NCBI GenBank assembly: GCA_021292105.1 | Contig: CM037874.1 | Span: 41,963,809-42,027,808 of the forward strand | Direction of reading: 5' to 3' | DNA length: 64,000 nt | DNA from: Anadara kagoshimensis | Lineage: Eukaryota; Mollusca; Bivalvia; Arcoida; Arcidae | Shown: one piece after another, positions 46,801 through 55,880 of the stretch | How the letters are laid out: the number at the start of each line of letters is the position of its first letter | Numbering within the stretch: position 1 is the stretch's first letter | The notes under the pieces: generated by a model | The model's database searches: none | What the model was told of the DNA's origin: nothing | The model's input: the letters and a program-made list of their open reading frames with translations, nothing else | Position numbers and translations under genes: made by a program

Positions 46801-46916
46801 TCCATGTGTTCTGTTTAGAATGTTTAAAAACTAGATATGAAACGCGGCAGCGTAAATGTCCTAAATGTAACGCGGGCTTTGGTGCTAATGATTATCATAG
46901 ACTTTATCTAGCATAG
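25013..46916 (+). CDS. BRE1: E3 ubiquitin-protein ligase BRE1 (RNF20/RNF40 orthologue)
   Basis: Eighteen coding exons: 25013-25123, 26055-26222, 27002-27071, 27893-28285, 29768-29985, 30769-30990, 31919-32044, 34525-34698, 35535-35670, 36324-36445, 36868-37127, 38806-38890, 39741-39923, 42434-42559, 43531-43703, 44096-44273, 45339-45440, 46740-46916. The total is about 1007 aa, against roughly 975-1001 in vertebrates. BRE1 homologues, with RAD6-type E2 enzymes, monoubiquitinate histone H2B in the nucleus during transcription. Visible features are the conserved IVNRYWNQ segment (residues 86-93), long coiled coils, a Thr-rich stretch in exon 4, a Gly/Ser/Pro-rich stretch in exon 11, blocks such as [24 protein letters not shown] and [14 protein letters not shown], and a C-terminal RING. 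All phases agree except the exon 13/14 join, where the first available AG would break the frame; the exon 14 start given here is a choice. Identification is very secure. Confidence 0.95.
25468..25815 (+). mobile_element. tRNA-derived SINE family M, near full length
   Basis: The head GGTAGCTCAGTTGGTAGAGT (A box) and the B box GTGGGTTCAAAG are followed by a body with GATGCCCTGTGTCAAAGCAG, GGCGTGGCACGTTAA and CTCCCTGCACATTGCC. It ends in GATTGGGACATAAAACC and a short (TCAA)n tail. It lies in BRE1 intron 1. Confidence 0.8.
26202..26446 (+). repeat. 35-bp array duplicating the BRE1 exon 2 donor junction, 7 copies
   Basis: The period is exactly 35 bp (starts at 26202, 26237 and so on to 26412). 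Each unit is the last 21 bases of exon 2 (GTCAATAGATACTGGAATCAG) followed by GTAATACCTC and AGTA-type sequence, so seven identical donors lie in a row. The first is taken as functional because it directly ends the open coding sequence. Reading through it gives V-I-P-Q and then a TAG stop. Confidence 0.9.
26658..26865 (+). mobile_element. SINE family A copy
   Basis: The head is GGGCCTCAGTGAGTGGTCAA. The middle GTGTGAGAAAGTTGTTTGC, CCAGGTACTCCAGTTTCCTC, and the tail GGCATAAAACATCATTA match the family. It lies in BRE1 intron 2. Confidence 0.7.
28690..29036 (-). mobile_element. tRNA-derived SINE family M copy
   Basis: On the minus strand it begins GACCACTGCAGTAGCTCAGT, with the B box GGAATTGAACCCC-like sequence near 28975, and ends GACTGGGACGTTAAACACCA at a (GTA)n tract. 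It lies in BRE1 intron 4 and is the most complete relative of the copy at 19370-19625. Confidence 0.8.
29931..30275 (+). repeat. 79-bp array duplicating the BRE1 exon 5 donor junction
   Basis: The end of exon 5 (from ACTTCATAATCAAG to CACACTCAAG) plus its donor and about 24 intron bases recurs at 30010, in a 65-bp shortened copy, at 30154, and partially at 30233. Full spacing is 79 bp. Donors vary: the functional copy has GTAGGT and decoys have GTAAGT, GTATGT and GTAGGT. Reading past the functional donor meets TAG within eight codons. Confidence 0.9.
30371..30570. mobile_element. MITE family T, copy 2
   Basis: The termini are inverted: TACTGTAAACGTATTTAATT on the left and AAATACATTTACAGTA on the right, about 195 bp apart. 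The interior resembles 21484-21692. The short TA-like flanks suggest a Tc1/mariner-type MITE (inference). Confidence 0.65.
30574..30760. repeat. 47-bp array abutting the BRE1 exon 6 acceptor, 4 copies
   Basis: Starts at 30574, 30621, 30668 and 30715. Each unit contains TTTACTTCAG (acceptor-like) and, 15 bases later, CTACAG|GTATCT (donor-like). The last unit merges into the pyrimidine tract of the functional acceptor TTCTTTTGATAG at 30768. Confidence 0.9.
31025..31640 (-). mobile_element. SINE family M fragment split by a hAT insertion
   Basis: The left part (GAATTTTACATCCCAGTCAA to GATATAGG) and the right part (TATAGGTGAAGTGGTAGAAT onward) join into the same order seen at 28710-28790 once 31087-31585 and one copy of TATAGG are removed. 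Confidence 0.65.
31087..31585 (+). mobile_element. non-autonomous hAT-like element with transposase-start remnant
   Basis: The termini are perfect inverted repeats CAGAGATGCCAAC and GTTGGCATCTCTG, flanked on both sides by TATAGG. Inside lie repeated ATTACGG/CCGTAAT motifs near both ends. A short open frame starting at 31403 ([20 protein letters not shown]) looks like the N-terminus of a decayed transposase (inference; nothing catalytic remains). Confidence 0.75.
31670..31860 (+). mobile_element. SINE family C fragment
   Basis: GAGGTAGCACCTTAAAATCG, AAAGGCAGAGC and the tail AGATTAAACTTCAGAAAT and TGATGCAACATTCAATAACA match the copy at 38188-38545. It ends close to the exon 7 acceptor region. 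Confidence 0.6.
32273..32437. mobile_element. near-perfect palindromic MITE, copy 1
   Basis: The two arms, ATTATATACACAGTGTGTAG onward and its reverse complement, meet at ACTTGCGCGAC near 32353, so the whole element can fold into one hairpin of about 80 bp. It lies in BRE1 intron 7. A second copy lies at 44367-44526. Confidence 0.85.
33052..34554 (+). repeat. 45-bp array duplicating the BRE1 exon 8 acceptor junction, about 33 copies
   Basis: Each unit is TTGTTATTTTGTTTCCATAG (pyrimidine tract plus AG) followed by the first 25 or so bases of exon 8 (TTACAACATTTACCAGAACA). The functional copy is the last: only there does the sequence continue into GTGGAGACAACAGAG. Two units (near 33480 and 33790) are 2 bp shorter. 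Some units carry CTTGAGCATG instead of CCAGAACATG. Long open frames on both strands here are artefacts of the unit length. Confidence 0.95.
34758..34965 (+). mobile_element. SINE family A copy
   Basis: The head GGGCTTGGTGGCTGATTGAT, the B-box-like TAGGTTCAAATC, GGTTTTCTCTGGGCCCTCCA and the tail GAATCCTGACTGGGATATA are present. Confidence 0.65.
35165..35350 (-). repeat. dispersed repeat family D, copy 2
   Basis: On the plus strand GGCTAGCTAAACAGAAGG, TGAGCACCCA, TTTGCCAGTTTTCAAAG and GATCGTGGTTTGGACATGGA are the reverse complement of parts of 11372-12250. Only one copy of the unit that forms the minisatellite at 11372 is present here. Confidence 0.7.
35446..35528. repeat. 32-bp tandem duplication before the BRE1 exon 9 acceptor
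   Basis: ATTGATTCTGTTTACACATT plus ATGTGTATTGAC occurs twice and begins a third time, ending within 10 bp of the exon 9 acceptor at 35534. Confidence 0.8.
35917..36225 (+). mobile_element. tRNA-derived SINE family C copy
   Basis: The head CTGCCATGGCTAAGTGGTTA resembles a Ser/Leu-type tRNA. The tail TTAATCCTTGATAAAAAAAT and ACTGAAAAATTGCTGATACA match the family. It is preceded by a run of G at 35897. Confidence 0.65.
37382..37660 (-). pseudogene. cysteine/lysine-rich open frame of unknown origin
   Basis: An uninterrupted minus-strand frame of about 92 codons in BRE1 intron 11 contains [20 protein letters not shown], a CxxC-x(8)-CxxC pattern like a zinc-binding knuckle. It has no recognisable gene context and could be a transposon protein remnant or chance. 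Unlike most frames here it is not a tandem-repeat artefact. Confidence 0.3.
37738..37822 (-). mobile_element. tRNA(Ser/Leu)-like sequence
   Basis: On the minus strand GGCGGACATGGCCGAGTGGT is a strong A-box segment, and GAGGGTTCGAACCTC is a perfect T-arm with B box. The 5' GGGCGGAC and 3' sequence (after the T-arm: AATCAAATC) do not pair into an acceptor stem, so it is more likely a SINE head or tRNA pseudogene than a working tRNA gene. Confidence 0.5.
38188..38545 (+). mobile_element. tRNA-derived SINE family C, longest copy
   Basis: The B-box-like GTGTTTGAATCCCGCC is followed by CATGTGGGAAAGTTAATTTT, GAGCTAGCACCTTAAAGTCA, TTCATAGATTAATCCATAGA and a (CAA)n tail near 38530. It lies in BRE1 intron 11. 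Confidence 0.7.
39898..41862 (+). repeat. array duplicating the BRE1 exon 13 donor junction, about 40 copies
   Basis: The last bases of exon 13 (AAAAACTTGTCCTCACAAAA plus ACAG) and the donor GTAATC are amplified with intron spacer in two unit lengths, about 52 bp (ending GAAGAGCATTGT) and 39 bp (ending GTATGAAG). These alternate early in the array, making 91-bp dimers. Donors include GTAATC, GTAAGT, GTAAGC and, in the last copy at 41834, GTGAGT. One copy near 41781 has GAAATC and is broken. The first copy ends the coding frame; reading through it gives V-I-M-F-V then TGA. Confidence 0.95.
41865..42060 (+). repeat. dispersed repeat family P, copy 1
   Basis: Shared in order with 44655-44850: AATTCAGAGATTCCCAAATG-like start, GACGTCACA, AGAAGTGCACATG, TTTACCGCCA, ACAAGATTCTGTATCAT and AAAAACTAGTCT. 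It follows directly on the exon 13 junction array and ends in ATGTTAGATAAAACTT, the reverse complement of the sequence beside the palindromic MITEs. Confidence 0.7.
42945..43200 (+). repeat. dispersed repeat family G, copy 2
   Basis: CATAGCTGCT(C/T)TGGACGACTG, ATGAATAATCTTCATGGTC, AAAGGTGTGTCATGAC and CTCTCAAGAGACAG are shared with 46370-46622 and, inverted, with 18715-18955. One end is a C run plus AAACTA-type sequence. Confidence 0.8.
43807..43846. repeat. (CTGT)n microsatellite
   Basis: A run of CTGT units lies in BRE1 intron 15. Confidence 0.9.
44367..44526. mobile_element. palindromic MITE, copy 2
   Basis: The same hairpin element as at 32273-32437, with the centre slightly shortened (TCATGCAAGTGA) and both ends followed by ATTTTTATCTAACATTTCC. 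It lies in BRE1 intron 16. Confidence 0.85.
44655..44850 (+). repeat. dispersed repeat family P, copy 2
   Basis: Parallel to 41865-42060, as described there. Its position after the palindromic MITE suggests that the palindrome and this segment form one larger element. Confidence 0.7.
46370..46622 (+). repeat. dispersed repeat family G, copy 3
   Basis: Same order of shared blocks as 42945-43200. It begins with a C run and AAACTAGTTTGAGGGGGG and ends CTCTCAAGAGACAGTTTTAG. It lies in BRE1 intron 17, just before the RING exon. Confidence 0.8.
46740..46916 (+). CDS. BRE1: BRE1 terminal exon: C3HC4 RING
   Basis: The last 58 residues carry the complete RING: CPSC, then CFHVFC with the H ligand, LEC, and CPKC, placing ligands at about C954, C957, C969, H971, C974, C977, C989 and C992. 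The ending [12 protein letters not shown] matches the conserved BRE1 C-terminus. All metal ligands are intact, so the E2-binding domain should be functional. Confidence 0.97.
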   Translation, partial: DQLTCPSCKVNRKDAVLTKCFHVFCLECLKTRYETRQRKCPKCNAGFGANDYHRLYLA

Positions 46917-47252
46917 CATTTACTACATGTATATTACATGTATATCATTGTTTTATCATTTAATGAATCATTTATTCACTAACTCATTAACCTACATCTT
47001 ATTATGTGTGTCTATATATGTGTGTGTGTGTCTATGTGTGTGTGTGTGTGTGTGGAGGGTAGAGTTTAAGAGTGTTAGCTGACTTCAAAATTTATAGTAA
47101 AATTTAAAGTTGAGATTCTAACTATATCTAACTATTAATTTTAAAGTAATATTGTTTGCTTTTTGTTTGAGTTAGTGAGGCCATTAGAGGAAATTACTCA
47201 TAATATTTATGGACTAATTACAAATCTAATGACATTGCCAAGATGAAATGAT

Positions 47253-47467
47253 ATATCTTCTAGACGATATCGAGACCATGTTACTTCTAGACCATATTGA
47301 GTCAATGAAACTTCTAGACCATATCCAGATGATGTAACCTCTAGACCATATTGAGTCAATGAAACTTCTAGACAATATCGAGACGATGTAACTTCTAAAC
47401 AATATTGAGACGATGTAACTTCTAGACAATTTCGAGACGATGTAACTTCTAAACAATATTGAGACAC
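47253..47467 (+). repeat. 27-bp minisatellite in the BRE1 3' UTR
   Basis: About eight units of 27 bp contain AACTTCTAGACAATATCGAG and a GACGATGT or GTCAATGA variant. They lie between the stop codon (46914-46916) and the predicted poly(A) signal, so they are expected to be transcribed in the 3' UTR. Frames on the opposite strand are repeat artefacts. Confidence 0.85.
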
Positions 47468-47683
47468 AGGATTACAGATTTATTTGATGATATTCATATC
47501 AAAACTACCAGCATATGTATGTACAGTATGTATGTGACATTTTAAGGTTTTCATTTTATTATGGTATGTAAAAATCTCCTAATTTATATGTACATGTATG
47601 TTTTGGAGAATGTGCATTATTAAAGTAAGTGTTTTTACAATATATATTGTAACTGATTGTAGGATACCTACTTTTATCTTTGT

Positions 47684-47689
47684 AATAAA
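47684..47689 (+). terminator. BRE1: BRE1 polyadenylation signal AATAAA
   Basis: AATAAAATGATAATTAAA occurs about 770 bases after the stop codon and is the best-placed canonical signal. The true cleavage site cannot be read from the sequence. Confidence 0.6.
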
Positions 47690-48104
47690 ATGATAATTAA
47701 AAAACAACAATTGTTTATCTATAAGGCATAATGAAGCATCAGGTAATTTTTACAATACGAGTATGATCATTTAACAAATCTAACCTGATAGAAATCTTTG
47801 GATAGTTTTTTTTAAAATGCCATAGGTTAAAAGGAATTGTTGTTGATTTCATTTGTTTATTTATACAGACAGGCCACATGTAGACATTGAGCTCCTATAT
47901 ACATGTATTTCCAGTAATATATGGGCAACATTATACATGTGGGAGTATAGAGTCACTGCTTGTCTTGTAGAGATGTTTAGACTACACTAACAAATGCATA
48001 TAAACGCATACCTATGTATGTGCACATAAAGCCCATGTTAAGCTTTTTGGTATGTTAAAGATTTTTTTCACAGTGGTGTGTCATCAAGGTCCACTAGACA
48101 TTTG

Positions 48105-48395
48105 TCAAATAAAAAACAAACATACAGATCCATGTCCGAATCACAATCCAGAAGCAAAGTAAAAACTTTGAAACTGACAAGTCAAATTAAACCTGTAAAC
48201 TTGCACTAGAATAGCGAGACCAAGTGCTCCAGAAGGGTAAGCACCACCTGTTTAGCTAGCTACACCTGTGGCGTGTGAAATCAAAATTGAGTAAAAGGAA
48301 CATGGCATTATGGGAGGTCCAATATATCCAGGGCAATCCTTGACACAGAGACATCAAACTTATTAACAATACTGTGATGACGGCAAGAAAACTTT
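48105..48395 (+). repeat. dispersed repeat family D, copy 3
   Basis: CCATGTCCGAATCACAATCC, AAAGTAAAAACTTTGAAACT, TTTAGCTAGCTACACCTG and GACATCAAACTTATTAACAA parallel 12085-12370. Only a single copy of the minisatellite unit is present. Confidence 0.75.
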
Positions 48396-50238
48396 TAAGC
48401 TCACCTGAGCCAAATGGCTCAGATGAGCTATTGCAATCTATCACTGTCAGTTGTACGTCGTCTGTCGTGGGTAAACTTTACATTTTAATCTTCTTCTCCA
48501 AAACTACTGATCCAAATTTAAAAGAACTTGGTGACTATCATGCCTGGGTAACAGCCTTTCAAAATTGTGTTCGGGGTTTGACCACGCCCATCAATATGGC
48601 TGCCGTTACTATAAATAGCCAAAGACAAAAAATCTTCTTCTCTGAAATCAAAGGTGCAAGCAAATTTTGATTAGATATTTGGATTCAGGATACCTAGACA
48701 CATAAAAATTGTGTTTTTCATGAAAATTGGACGAAAAATAGGTTACAGGTTTTTTGCGTATAATTAGCTGAAAGCTCAAATGAGCTATTGCAATGGTTTG
48801 CCGTCCGTCGTGCGTTGTGCGTCATGTGTTAACTTTGTACATTTTAATCATCTCCTCTAAAACTACCAAGCCAAATTTGATGAAACTTAGTGATTATGAT
48901 GCCTAGGTGAAGGCCTTTCAGATTTGCACAAATGAACGGATTATGTCCCCTTGGGGTCCCATAAAGGGGGAAATTGTGAAAATCTTTAAAAATCATCTCC
49001 TCTGAACTTAAGAGATATAGCTTAGATATTTCATGTGAAACATACTTAGGGCACCTAGTTTCAGATTTGCACAAATCGTAACTGTTGAGGCCAAAATCGG
49101 GAAATGGCAAGGTACTTAGGGGGGAAATCGCTAAAATTAATGTATTTGTCACTATATCTTGAAAACTATAAACTTTTTGTATAGGCAAGTACATTGGAAT
49201 ATTGTAGGTATTAGCCTAACGGTCATAGAATTGATTGAATACTTCTCAAAAACTATAAACTTTTTGTATAGGCATTTATATTGGAATATTGTAAGTATTG
49301 GCCTAACGATCATTTTGATATATGAATGAAGGTCATAGGTTCAAAGGTCAAGGTCATAGATGCAAACGAATACTTAAATGGTTAATTATCTCAAAAACTA
49401 AACTTTTTGTATAGTCATGTATATTGGAATATTGTAGGTATTGGCCTAACGATCATTTTAATATGTGAATGAAGGTTATAGGTTTAAAGGTCATAGAAAT
49501 GAACAAATACTTAAATGGTTAATTATCTCAAAAACTTTTGTAAAGGCATGTATATTAGAATATTGTGGGCATTTGCACAACGATCATTTTGATATATGAA
49601 TAAAGGTCATAGGTTCAAAGGTCAAGGTCATAGATGCAAACGAATACTTAAATGGTTAATTATCTCAAAAACTATAAACTTTTTGTATAGGCATGTATAT
49701 TGGAATATTGTGGGTATTGGCCTAACAATCATTTTGATATATGGATGAGGGTCATAAGTTCAAAGGTCAAGGTCATAGATAGAAGGAATACTTATATGGT
49801 TAATTATCTCAAAAACTATACACTTTTTGTATAGGCATGTATATTAGAATATTGGAGGCATTTGCACAACGATCATTTTGATATATGAATGAAGGTCATA
49901 GGATCAGAGGTCAAGGTCATAAATGCAAATGAATACTGAAATGGTTAATTATCTCAAAAACTATATTTTTTTCGTATAGGCATGTATCTTAAAATATTGT
50001 AGGTATTGGCCTAATGCACATTTTAATATATAGATGTTTTAGCTGTTTATAAATAATATATTGTAGCTCGACTTTAGATAATACTTATATAATTATTATT
50101 ATTATTAATTTGCAAAAATACTTGCATATTATTGGCCCTTACTGCTGAAAATTTTGATGTTCTCTTTTATTAATGTCATTGACCATTGAACCATGTACTC
50201 TGCCTCAGGTGAGCGTTAAGACCCATGGGTCTCTTGTT
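48396..50238 (+). mobile_element. dispersed element with inverted ends and internal ~140-bp repeats
   Basis: The left end AAGCTCACCTGAGCCA and the right end CTCAGGTGAGCGTTAAG are imperfect inverted repeats; the right side closes with GACCCATGGGTCTCTTGTT. Inside, 49160-50030 holds about six diverged units of roughly 140 bp sharing TTAATTATCTCAAAAACTAT, CTTTTTGTATAGGCATGTAT and AAAGGTCAAGGTCATAGATG. No protein is encoded. The end sequences look like a repeat common in bivalve genomes (recognition by appearance). Confidence 0.7.
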
Positions 50239-51540
50239 AAAGCATCAGCCATGCTGAATGCTTTATAGCGATCGTTGGATTTTTTCGTATTTAGCGCCGC
50301 TCTCATTTCACCTTGACAGCCAATCAAATCCTTCGTTTCGACTGAAATTACGGGAATTTCCATATACGGTATCCCAGGTATGTATAAACTCTAATCTGAG
50401 TGATTGGGTCTCCCGGAAAGTTACGAAAACAATGTTTTCATCATGTACACATGTGCCGATCTGAAATGTATTCATACGCGTATTAGTCCGTAATTGTTTT
50501 TGCTGGATATATATTTTAATTCTTCACTTTTGTATAAAAACCATAAAAATCCATGAAGTATACGCCCCTCGGAAAGCCCAACAAAAATGACGATCTTGTC
50601 AGTTCGCGCCGACGTTCTTCTTTTTGACCTACAGTGCTGTACATTGTGGTTGTTTTACAGTCGCCGCCATATTGGATTTTTTTAATTTACGCAAAGTGAC
50701 ATAGATAAATAAACACAAAGTATGCTCTTTAAACAGTTTTTAAGTTAAATAACTCCAAACATGGATCACATTTGATGACAAATTATATATATTTTTTTAA
50801 AAATTGATTGTCAATAATATTTCGTGTTTGGGATATCCCGACCTGGTTCATTAATATTCATCATAACGTCACGAGGATTTTCCCGCTTTCATTGGACCAG
50901 GTATTAAAATTCATTCCTGTCAGTTTGCCGGTAGCGAAATTATGCATAACAAAAAAGTAGAAATCAAAGATTATTCCCAAAAATGTGATACGAAACTGAA
51001 AGAAGAAGTTTATTTACAAGTTATTGGCTATGTTGATAAATCGTTTGTGACTCGTGAAGTTGTGTAGGATATCGATACCGTAGTTCGTATGCAAATTAGC
51101 CATGTGTTTGGGGGCATATGGCATTTGACACCCGATGCCCCTGCTTAAATGTATTCACCCTTTCCAGTTGTTTATTTTGAAACAACAAAATAAATCGCAA
51201 GAAGGAACAACTTGAAATCAAAATCTAAACAAAACTGAAAAAAACGATGTTTTAAAATTTTCAGATAAAATTTATTTACCTTGTTACAAGTCCTTATTAG
51301 ATCGTTTTACAGTGGATATCCGATTAAAGTTGTTGTCAGTAGTTTAATTCATGGTTTTTACAACCTTTAATTTCCTTTAATGAAGCCATATTACTTTATT
51401 TCACATAAAATGTGGCCACTGGACATGGAGGAAAACTGAAACAAAACAGTTATTGTGCTTTCTTAAGTTCTTCCGATTTCTAGAGCACCGTTGGTGAAGT
51501 AGAACAGAAACTAAGGGCGGGGAAAATATGGTACCAATCT
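50239..51540. other. non-coding stretch, partly repeat-derived
   Basis: It opens with an inverted motif (AAAGCATCAGCCATGCTGAATGCTTT), suggesting the end of a further element. 50260-50700 is less AT-rich, with CpGs (TTCGCGCCGACG, GTCGCCGCCAT). No open frame with recognisable content and no convincing exon chain was found. Confidence 0.4.
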
Positions 51541-51541
51541 T

Positions 51542-52275
51542 GTGAACTCACTCCTCTTACAGTTTTCAACCAAAAACCTTGAAACTTCACAGAATGTTTC
51601 TATATATATTGAGGATGTGCACCTGACTTTATGGAAATATTTCAAGATTTTTTTCCCCATTTTTTCCAGACTTTGAAACTTAGTCACTTTTTAGCAAGTA
51701 TTTGAATGGGGGTACCTACTTTGTGAACTCAACTCCTCTTACTGTTTTCAACCAAAAGCCTTGAAACTTCACAGAATGTTTATATATATATTGAAGATGT
51801 GCACCTGACTTTATGGAAATATTTCAAGATTTTTTTCCCCATTTTTCCAGACTTTAAACTTAGTCACTTTTAGCAAGTATTTGAATGGGGGTACCTACTT
51901 TGTGAACTCAACTCCTCTTACAGTTTTCAACCAAAAGCCTTGAAACTTCACAGAATGTTTATATATATATTGAAGATGTGCACCTGACTTTATGGAAATA
52001 TTTCAAGATTTTTTCTCCATTTTTCCAGACTTTGAAACTTAGTCACTTTTAGCAAGTATTTGAATGGGGGTACCTACTTTGTGAACTCAACTCCTCTTAC
52101 TGTTTTCAACCAAAAGCCTTGAAACTTCACAGAATGTTATATATATATTGAAGATGTGCACCTGACTTTATGGAAATATTTCAAGATTTTTTCTCCATTT
52201 TTCCAGACTTTGAAACTTAGTCACTTTTTAGCAAGTATTAGAATGGGGGTACCTACTTTGTGAACTCAGCTCCTC
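51542..52275. repeat. ~180-bp satellite, 4 copies
   Basis: TGTGAACTCA recurs at about 51542, 51722, 51902, 52080 and 52260. The units share CAACCAAAAGCCTTGAAACT, GTGCACCTGACTTTATGG and TGAATGGGGGTACCTACTTT. The copies are very similar, so the expansion is recent. Confidence 0.9.
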
Positions 52276-52704
52276 TTACAGTTTCTCTTAAATTCAAAGT
52301 AATTTTATTGTAACATTTTAGTTGTCTAAATAATAATCAATTAATTTTCAATTAATCCTATTCAGAAATATTTCCCCCTTTTGTACTCAATTCTTGTCAA
52401 CGAACTTTTTTTGAAAGAGACAGTTGCCTGGACAACTTCTGTAATTGGGAGGTACAGATTATTAGCTTATTGTGTCAGGATGGTTTATACCAATTCAGGC
52501 TTTTGAAGCTCACTTGGACAATTTATATATATTCAACAATAATTTTAAATACATTTAAATTATTTCTAAAACAAAGGTTTTATTTTTATTTTTATTTTTT
52601 TCAAATTAATTGTGAATTCAATGAATAAAATTAATGACTTCAACAATGGTTAATCTGTCAGTTGCAAGTAAAGGGAAATAGCTGGTCATGGTGAAAGTTT
52701 TTTT

Positions 52705-53159
52705 TTGTGATGATGACACTATGGCGATAATGATGTGGCATGATGATCTGGTGAAGATGATGACAATAATAATGATGATGATGACATTCAGTTCTGCTGC
52801 TGCCGATGATGATGATGATGATGTCACCATGATGATGATGATATGACATGAGGAGATATAATGATGATGATGTCACCATGATGATGATGTGACACGAGGA
52901 GATATGATGATGATGTTGATGATGGTGATGACATGAGTTCTGTTGATGCCGATGATGATAATGATTATCGTGATGAAGAAGATGATAGTGATGGTGGTGA
53001 TGAAAATAAGCTCTGCTGCTATGAGTGATGATGGTGATGATGACGATGTGACTTGACGAACTATGATGATGATTATGATGGTGACATGAGTTCTGTAGCT
53101 ACCGATGATGATGATCGTGGCAATGATGACATTCAGTACTGCTGTGCACTGCCCATAGT

Positions 53160-53197
<38 letters not shown>

Positions 53198-53244
53198 GAT
53201 GGTGGCAATGATGACATTCAGTACTGCTGAGCACTGCCCATAGT

Positions 53245-53295
<51 letters not shown>

Positions 53296-53600
53296 GTGGT
53301 GGTGATGACATTCAGTTCTGCTGCTGTCGATGATAATAATAATTCACGATAATGATGATAACAAAGCCAATGTGTTCATGCTGATGATGTGACATGATGA
53401 TGACATTCAGTACTGCTGCTGCTGATAATGATGATGATTATGTGACACGAAGAGCTATGATGATGTGACCATATTAATGATGTAACATGAGGATTTCTGA
53501 AATGATTAATATAATAGTGGTGGTGATTGTCATGGCATGGGTTCTACTGCTGCTGCTAATGCGACGATGTGATATGAGAGTGATAATGATGATGGTGGTG
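52705..53600. repeat. (GAT)n/(TGA)n-rich microsatellite field
   Basis: Nearly 900 bases are dominated by TGATGA units, interrupted by repeated larger blocks (GACATTCAGTACTGCTG, GCACTGCCCATAGTATGATG). The apparent Ser/Ile/His-rich frames are microsatellite artefacts. Confidence 0.9.
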
Positions 53601-54129
53601 ATTATAGATCCAGTTTGGGTTTTCTTCCAGTCAACTGCGTTTTAGTGGAGTTATGCCCTTTTACTTTGTGAATTTTATCAAAATGATGGTTTCTCTGGAC
53701 TTTTTTTCCGTTACGCTTGAGATATTTCACTCAGATTTGGGGTCGGGTCTTTAGTAGCCTCTCTTGGTTTTTGAAAAATTGAAAATTTATATTTATGCGA
53801 ATTACTTAGTTTACTCAATTGATAAACATTGCGTGTCATGTCCATTTTGACCATTGTACATATTTATACAACTTGCATAAAAAGCAGACTTGTTGTGAGA
53901 AGCTTCCCGATCACAGTATCTATTATTTGCATGATTTTCATTTGTTACTGATTCATTAGACAAATCTCAGTTTCAAGTGCACATTTTTTTTTTATCAAAT
54001 TGCTCAGTTTAGCTGATGCTTCAGTACCTTCAGTACTTTGATTTTTAAAATGAGACATTTATTGTTATAACTTCAAAACGGCTGAAAATAATTGTATGGA
54101 GTTTTCACTGTTGGTCTTGTTTTGCGATT

Positions 54130-54910
54130 TTCTTTCAATTGATGTCAAGGTTAAAGGTCAAGGTCATGTCCCAGTTTTTTACCTTTGGTAAAAGATGCTA
54201 TTTTTTAAACATTTTCTGGTGATAATGGCGTAGGATTTTCAGTTATTTGTAGGTATTGACTATTGACATGGCGATCATTTTGATACATAGATCAAGGTCA
54301 TGGGTTCAAAGGTCAAGGTCACAGATGGACCAGTATACCAATATAGTTAATTATCTGCAAAACTAAACTTTTTGTATAGGCATGTATATTAGAATATTGT
54401 AGGTAATGGCAACAATGTTCATTTTGATATGAATAAAGGTCATGGGTTCAAAGGTCAAGGTCACAGATGTAAACAAGTACTGAATGGTTAATTATCTCAA
54501 AAACCATAACTTTTTGTATAGGCATGTATATTAAAATATTGTAGGCATTATCCTAACGATCATTTTGATATATAATGAAGCTCATGGGCTCAAATGTCAA
54601 GGTCACAGATGTGAATGAATACCTAAATGGTTAATTATCTTGGAAACTATTAACTTTTTGTATATGCATGTATATTAAAATATTGCAGGAATTAGCCTTA
54701 CAACCATTTTTATATATGAATGAAGGTTATTGGTTCAAAGGTCAAGGTCACAGATGAAATAGTAAATTATCTGCAAACTATTAACTTTTTGTATAGGCAT
54801 GTATATTAGAATAAGATAGGTAATAGCACAATGGTGATTGTGATTTTGATATATGAATGAAGGTCAGGGTTCAAAGACATGAACTGTGGGGAAATATTCG
54901 TAACAAGAGA
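54130..54910 (+). repeat. second array of the ~140-bp units seen at 49160-50030
   Basis: About five units share AAAGGTCAAGGTCACAGATG, ATGGTTAATTATCT and CTTTTTGTATAGGCATGTATATT with the element at 48396-50238. The inverted-repeat ends are not found here, so this is a partial or differently bounded copy. Confidence 0.75.
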
Positions 54911-55184
54911 TCTGTATGCGCATCTGTGATTAGCCTAGATTCTTCCTGCACAAAGTAAAACCTTGTTCACATATTAAAAAAAACCAGACAAATAACGGAC
55001 CCTGTTGCGCATATGACGTAAACCGTCACCAAGGACATAACTTCACGTTTAAACATCTCCATTTTCGCCATGTATTCACCGAGGCCTTTGGTCATATGAT
55101 ATCTTTGATGGATTGATGTTGATTTTATTATTGTAACATTATTTTGGTCAGGTCAGCATTATTCCATACCCATCGATAAAAAAA

Positions 55185-55245
55185 AAAAAAAATATAATAT
55201 ATATTATATATATATATATATATATAAATTTATATTAAAAAATCG
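55185..55245. repeat. poly-A and (AT)n low-complexity tract
   Basis: An A run is followed by alternating TATATA. Confidence 0.9.
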
Positions 55246-55880
55246 ATTTTAGTGTAATCAGCACAATGATTACAACTTTGGCATTATTGGAGCTGTTCAT
55301 CTGTAAAACTGGTAAAGTAATAGATTTTAGATCTTAAATCTTAGATTTGAAGTATTCTGTGGCAGAAACAACACAAAAACGTATATTCTATCTTTCATTG
55401 TGGAGCCACAGTAAATTAAAGTGCTAAATATTTTGACAGTTTCCGATTTGAAATTTAAAAATATGCGATAAAAGTGCTGAAAAATGCGTTTTATCAAGTC
55501 TACCGTATTTCGATTCTTGTTAAGTTTTGATTTTACATTAATTTTGTTCCAATATCTTGAAATTGAATTTAAGTCAACCAAATTAAGAAAAATATCTGAA
55601 AACAAACTTCTGTGAGTTTAGCTCTATAACAGTACCTTAATAAAGTAGTAACTAAATATGTTTCCCTACGCCCAAATATGAAAGTCAAAATTCATTTTTT
55701 GGCCCATACTTGCCCAATGTGTTTTAAACGAATAATTATTATTGTTACATATTACGTCATCTTTATTTTAATTATAAAATCATACTATGGGGTGGTTTGA
55801 TGATTTCATATAAAAATTGAATTTGCATGTAACAGTGGTGTGAAACATGAGTTTTCATGAAAACTTTACTATTAATCTAT

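Noticed and set aside
52618..53311. Ser/Ile/His-rich frames
   Set aside because: Product of (GAT)n microsatellites.
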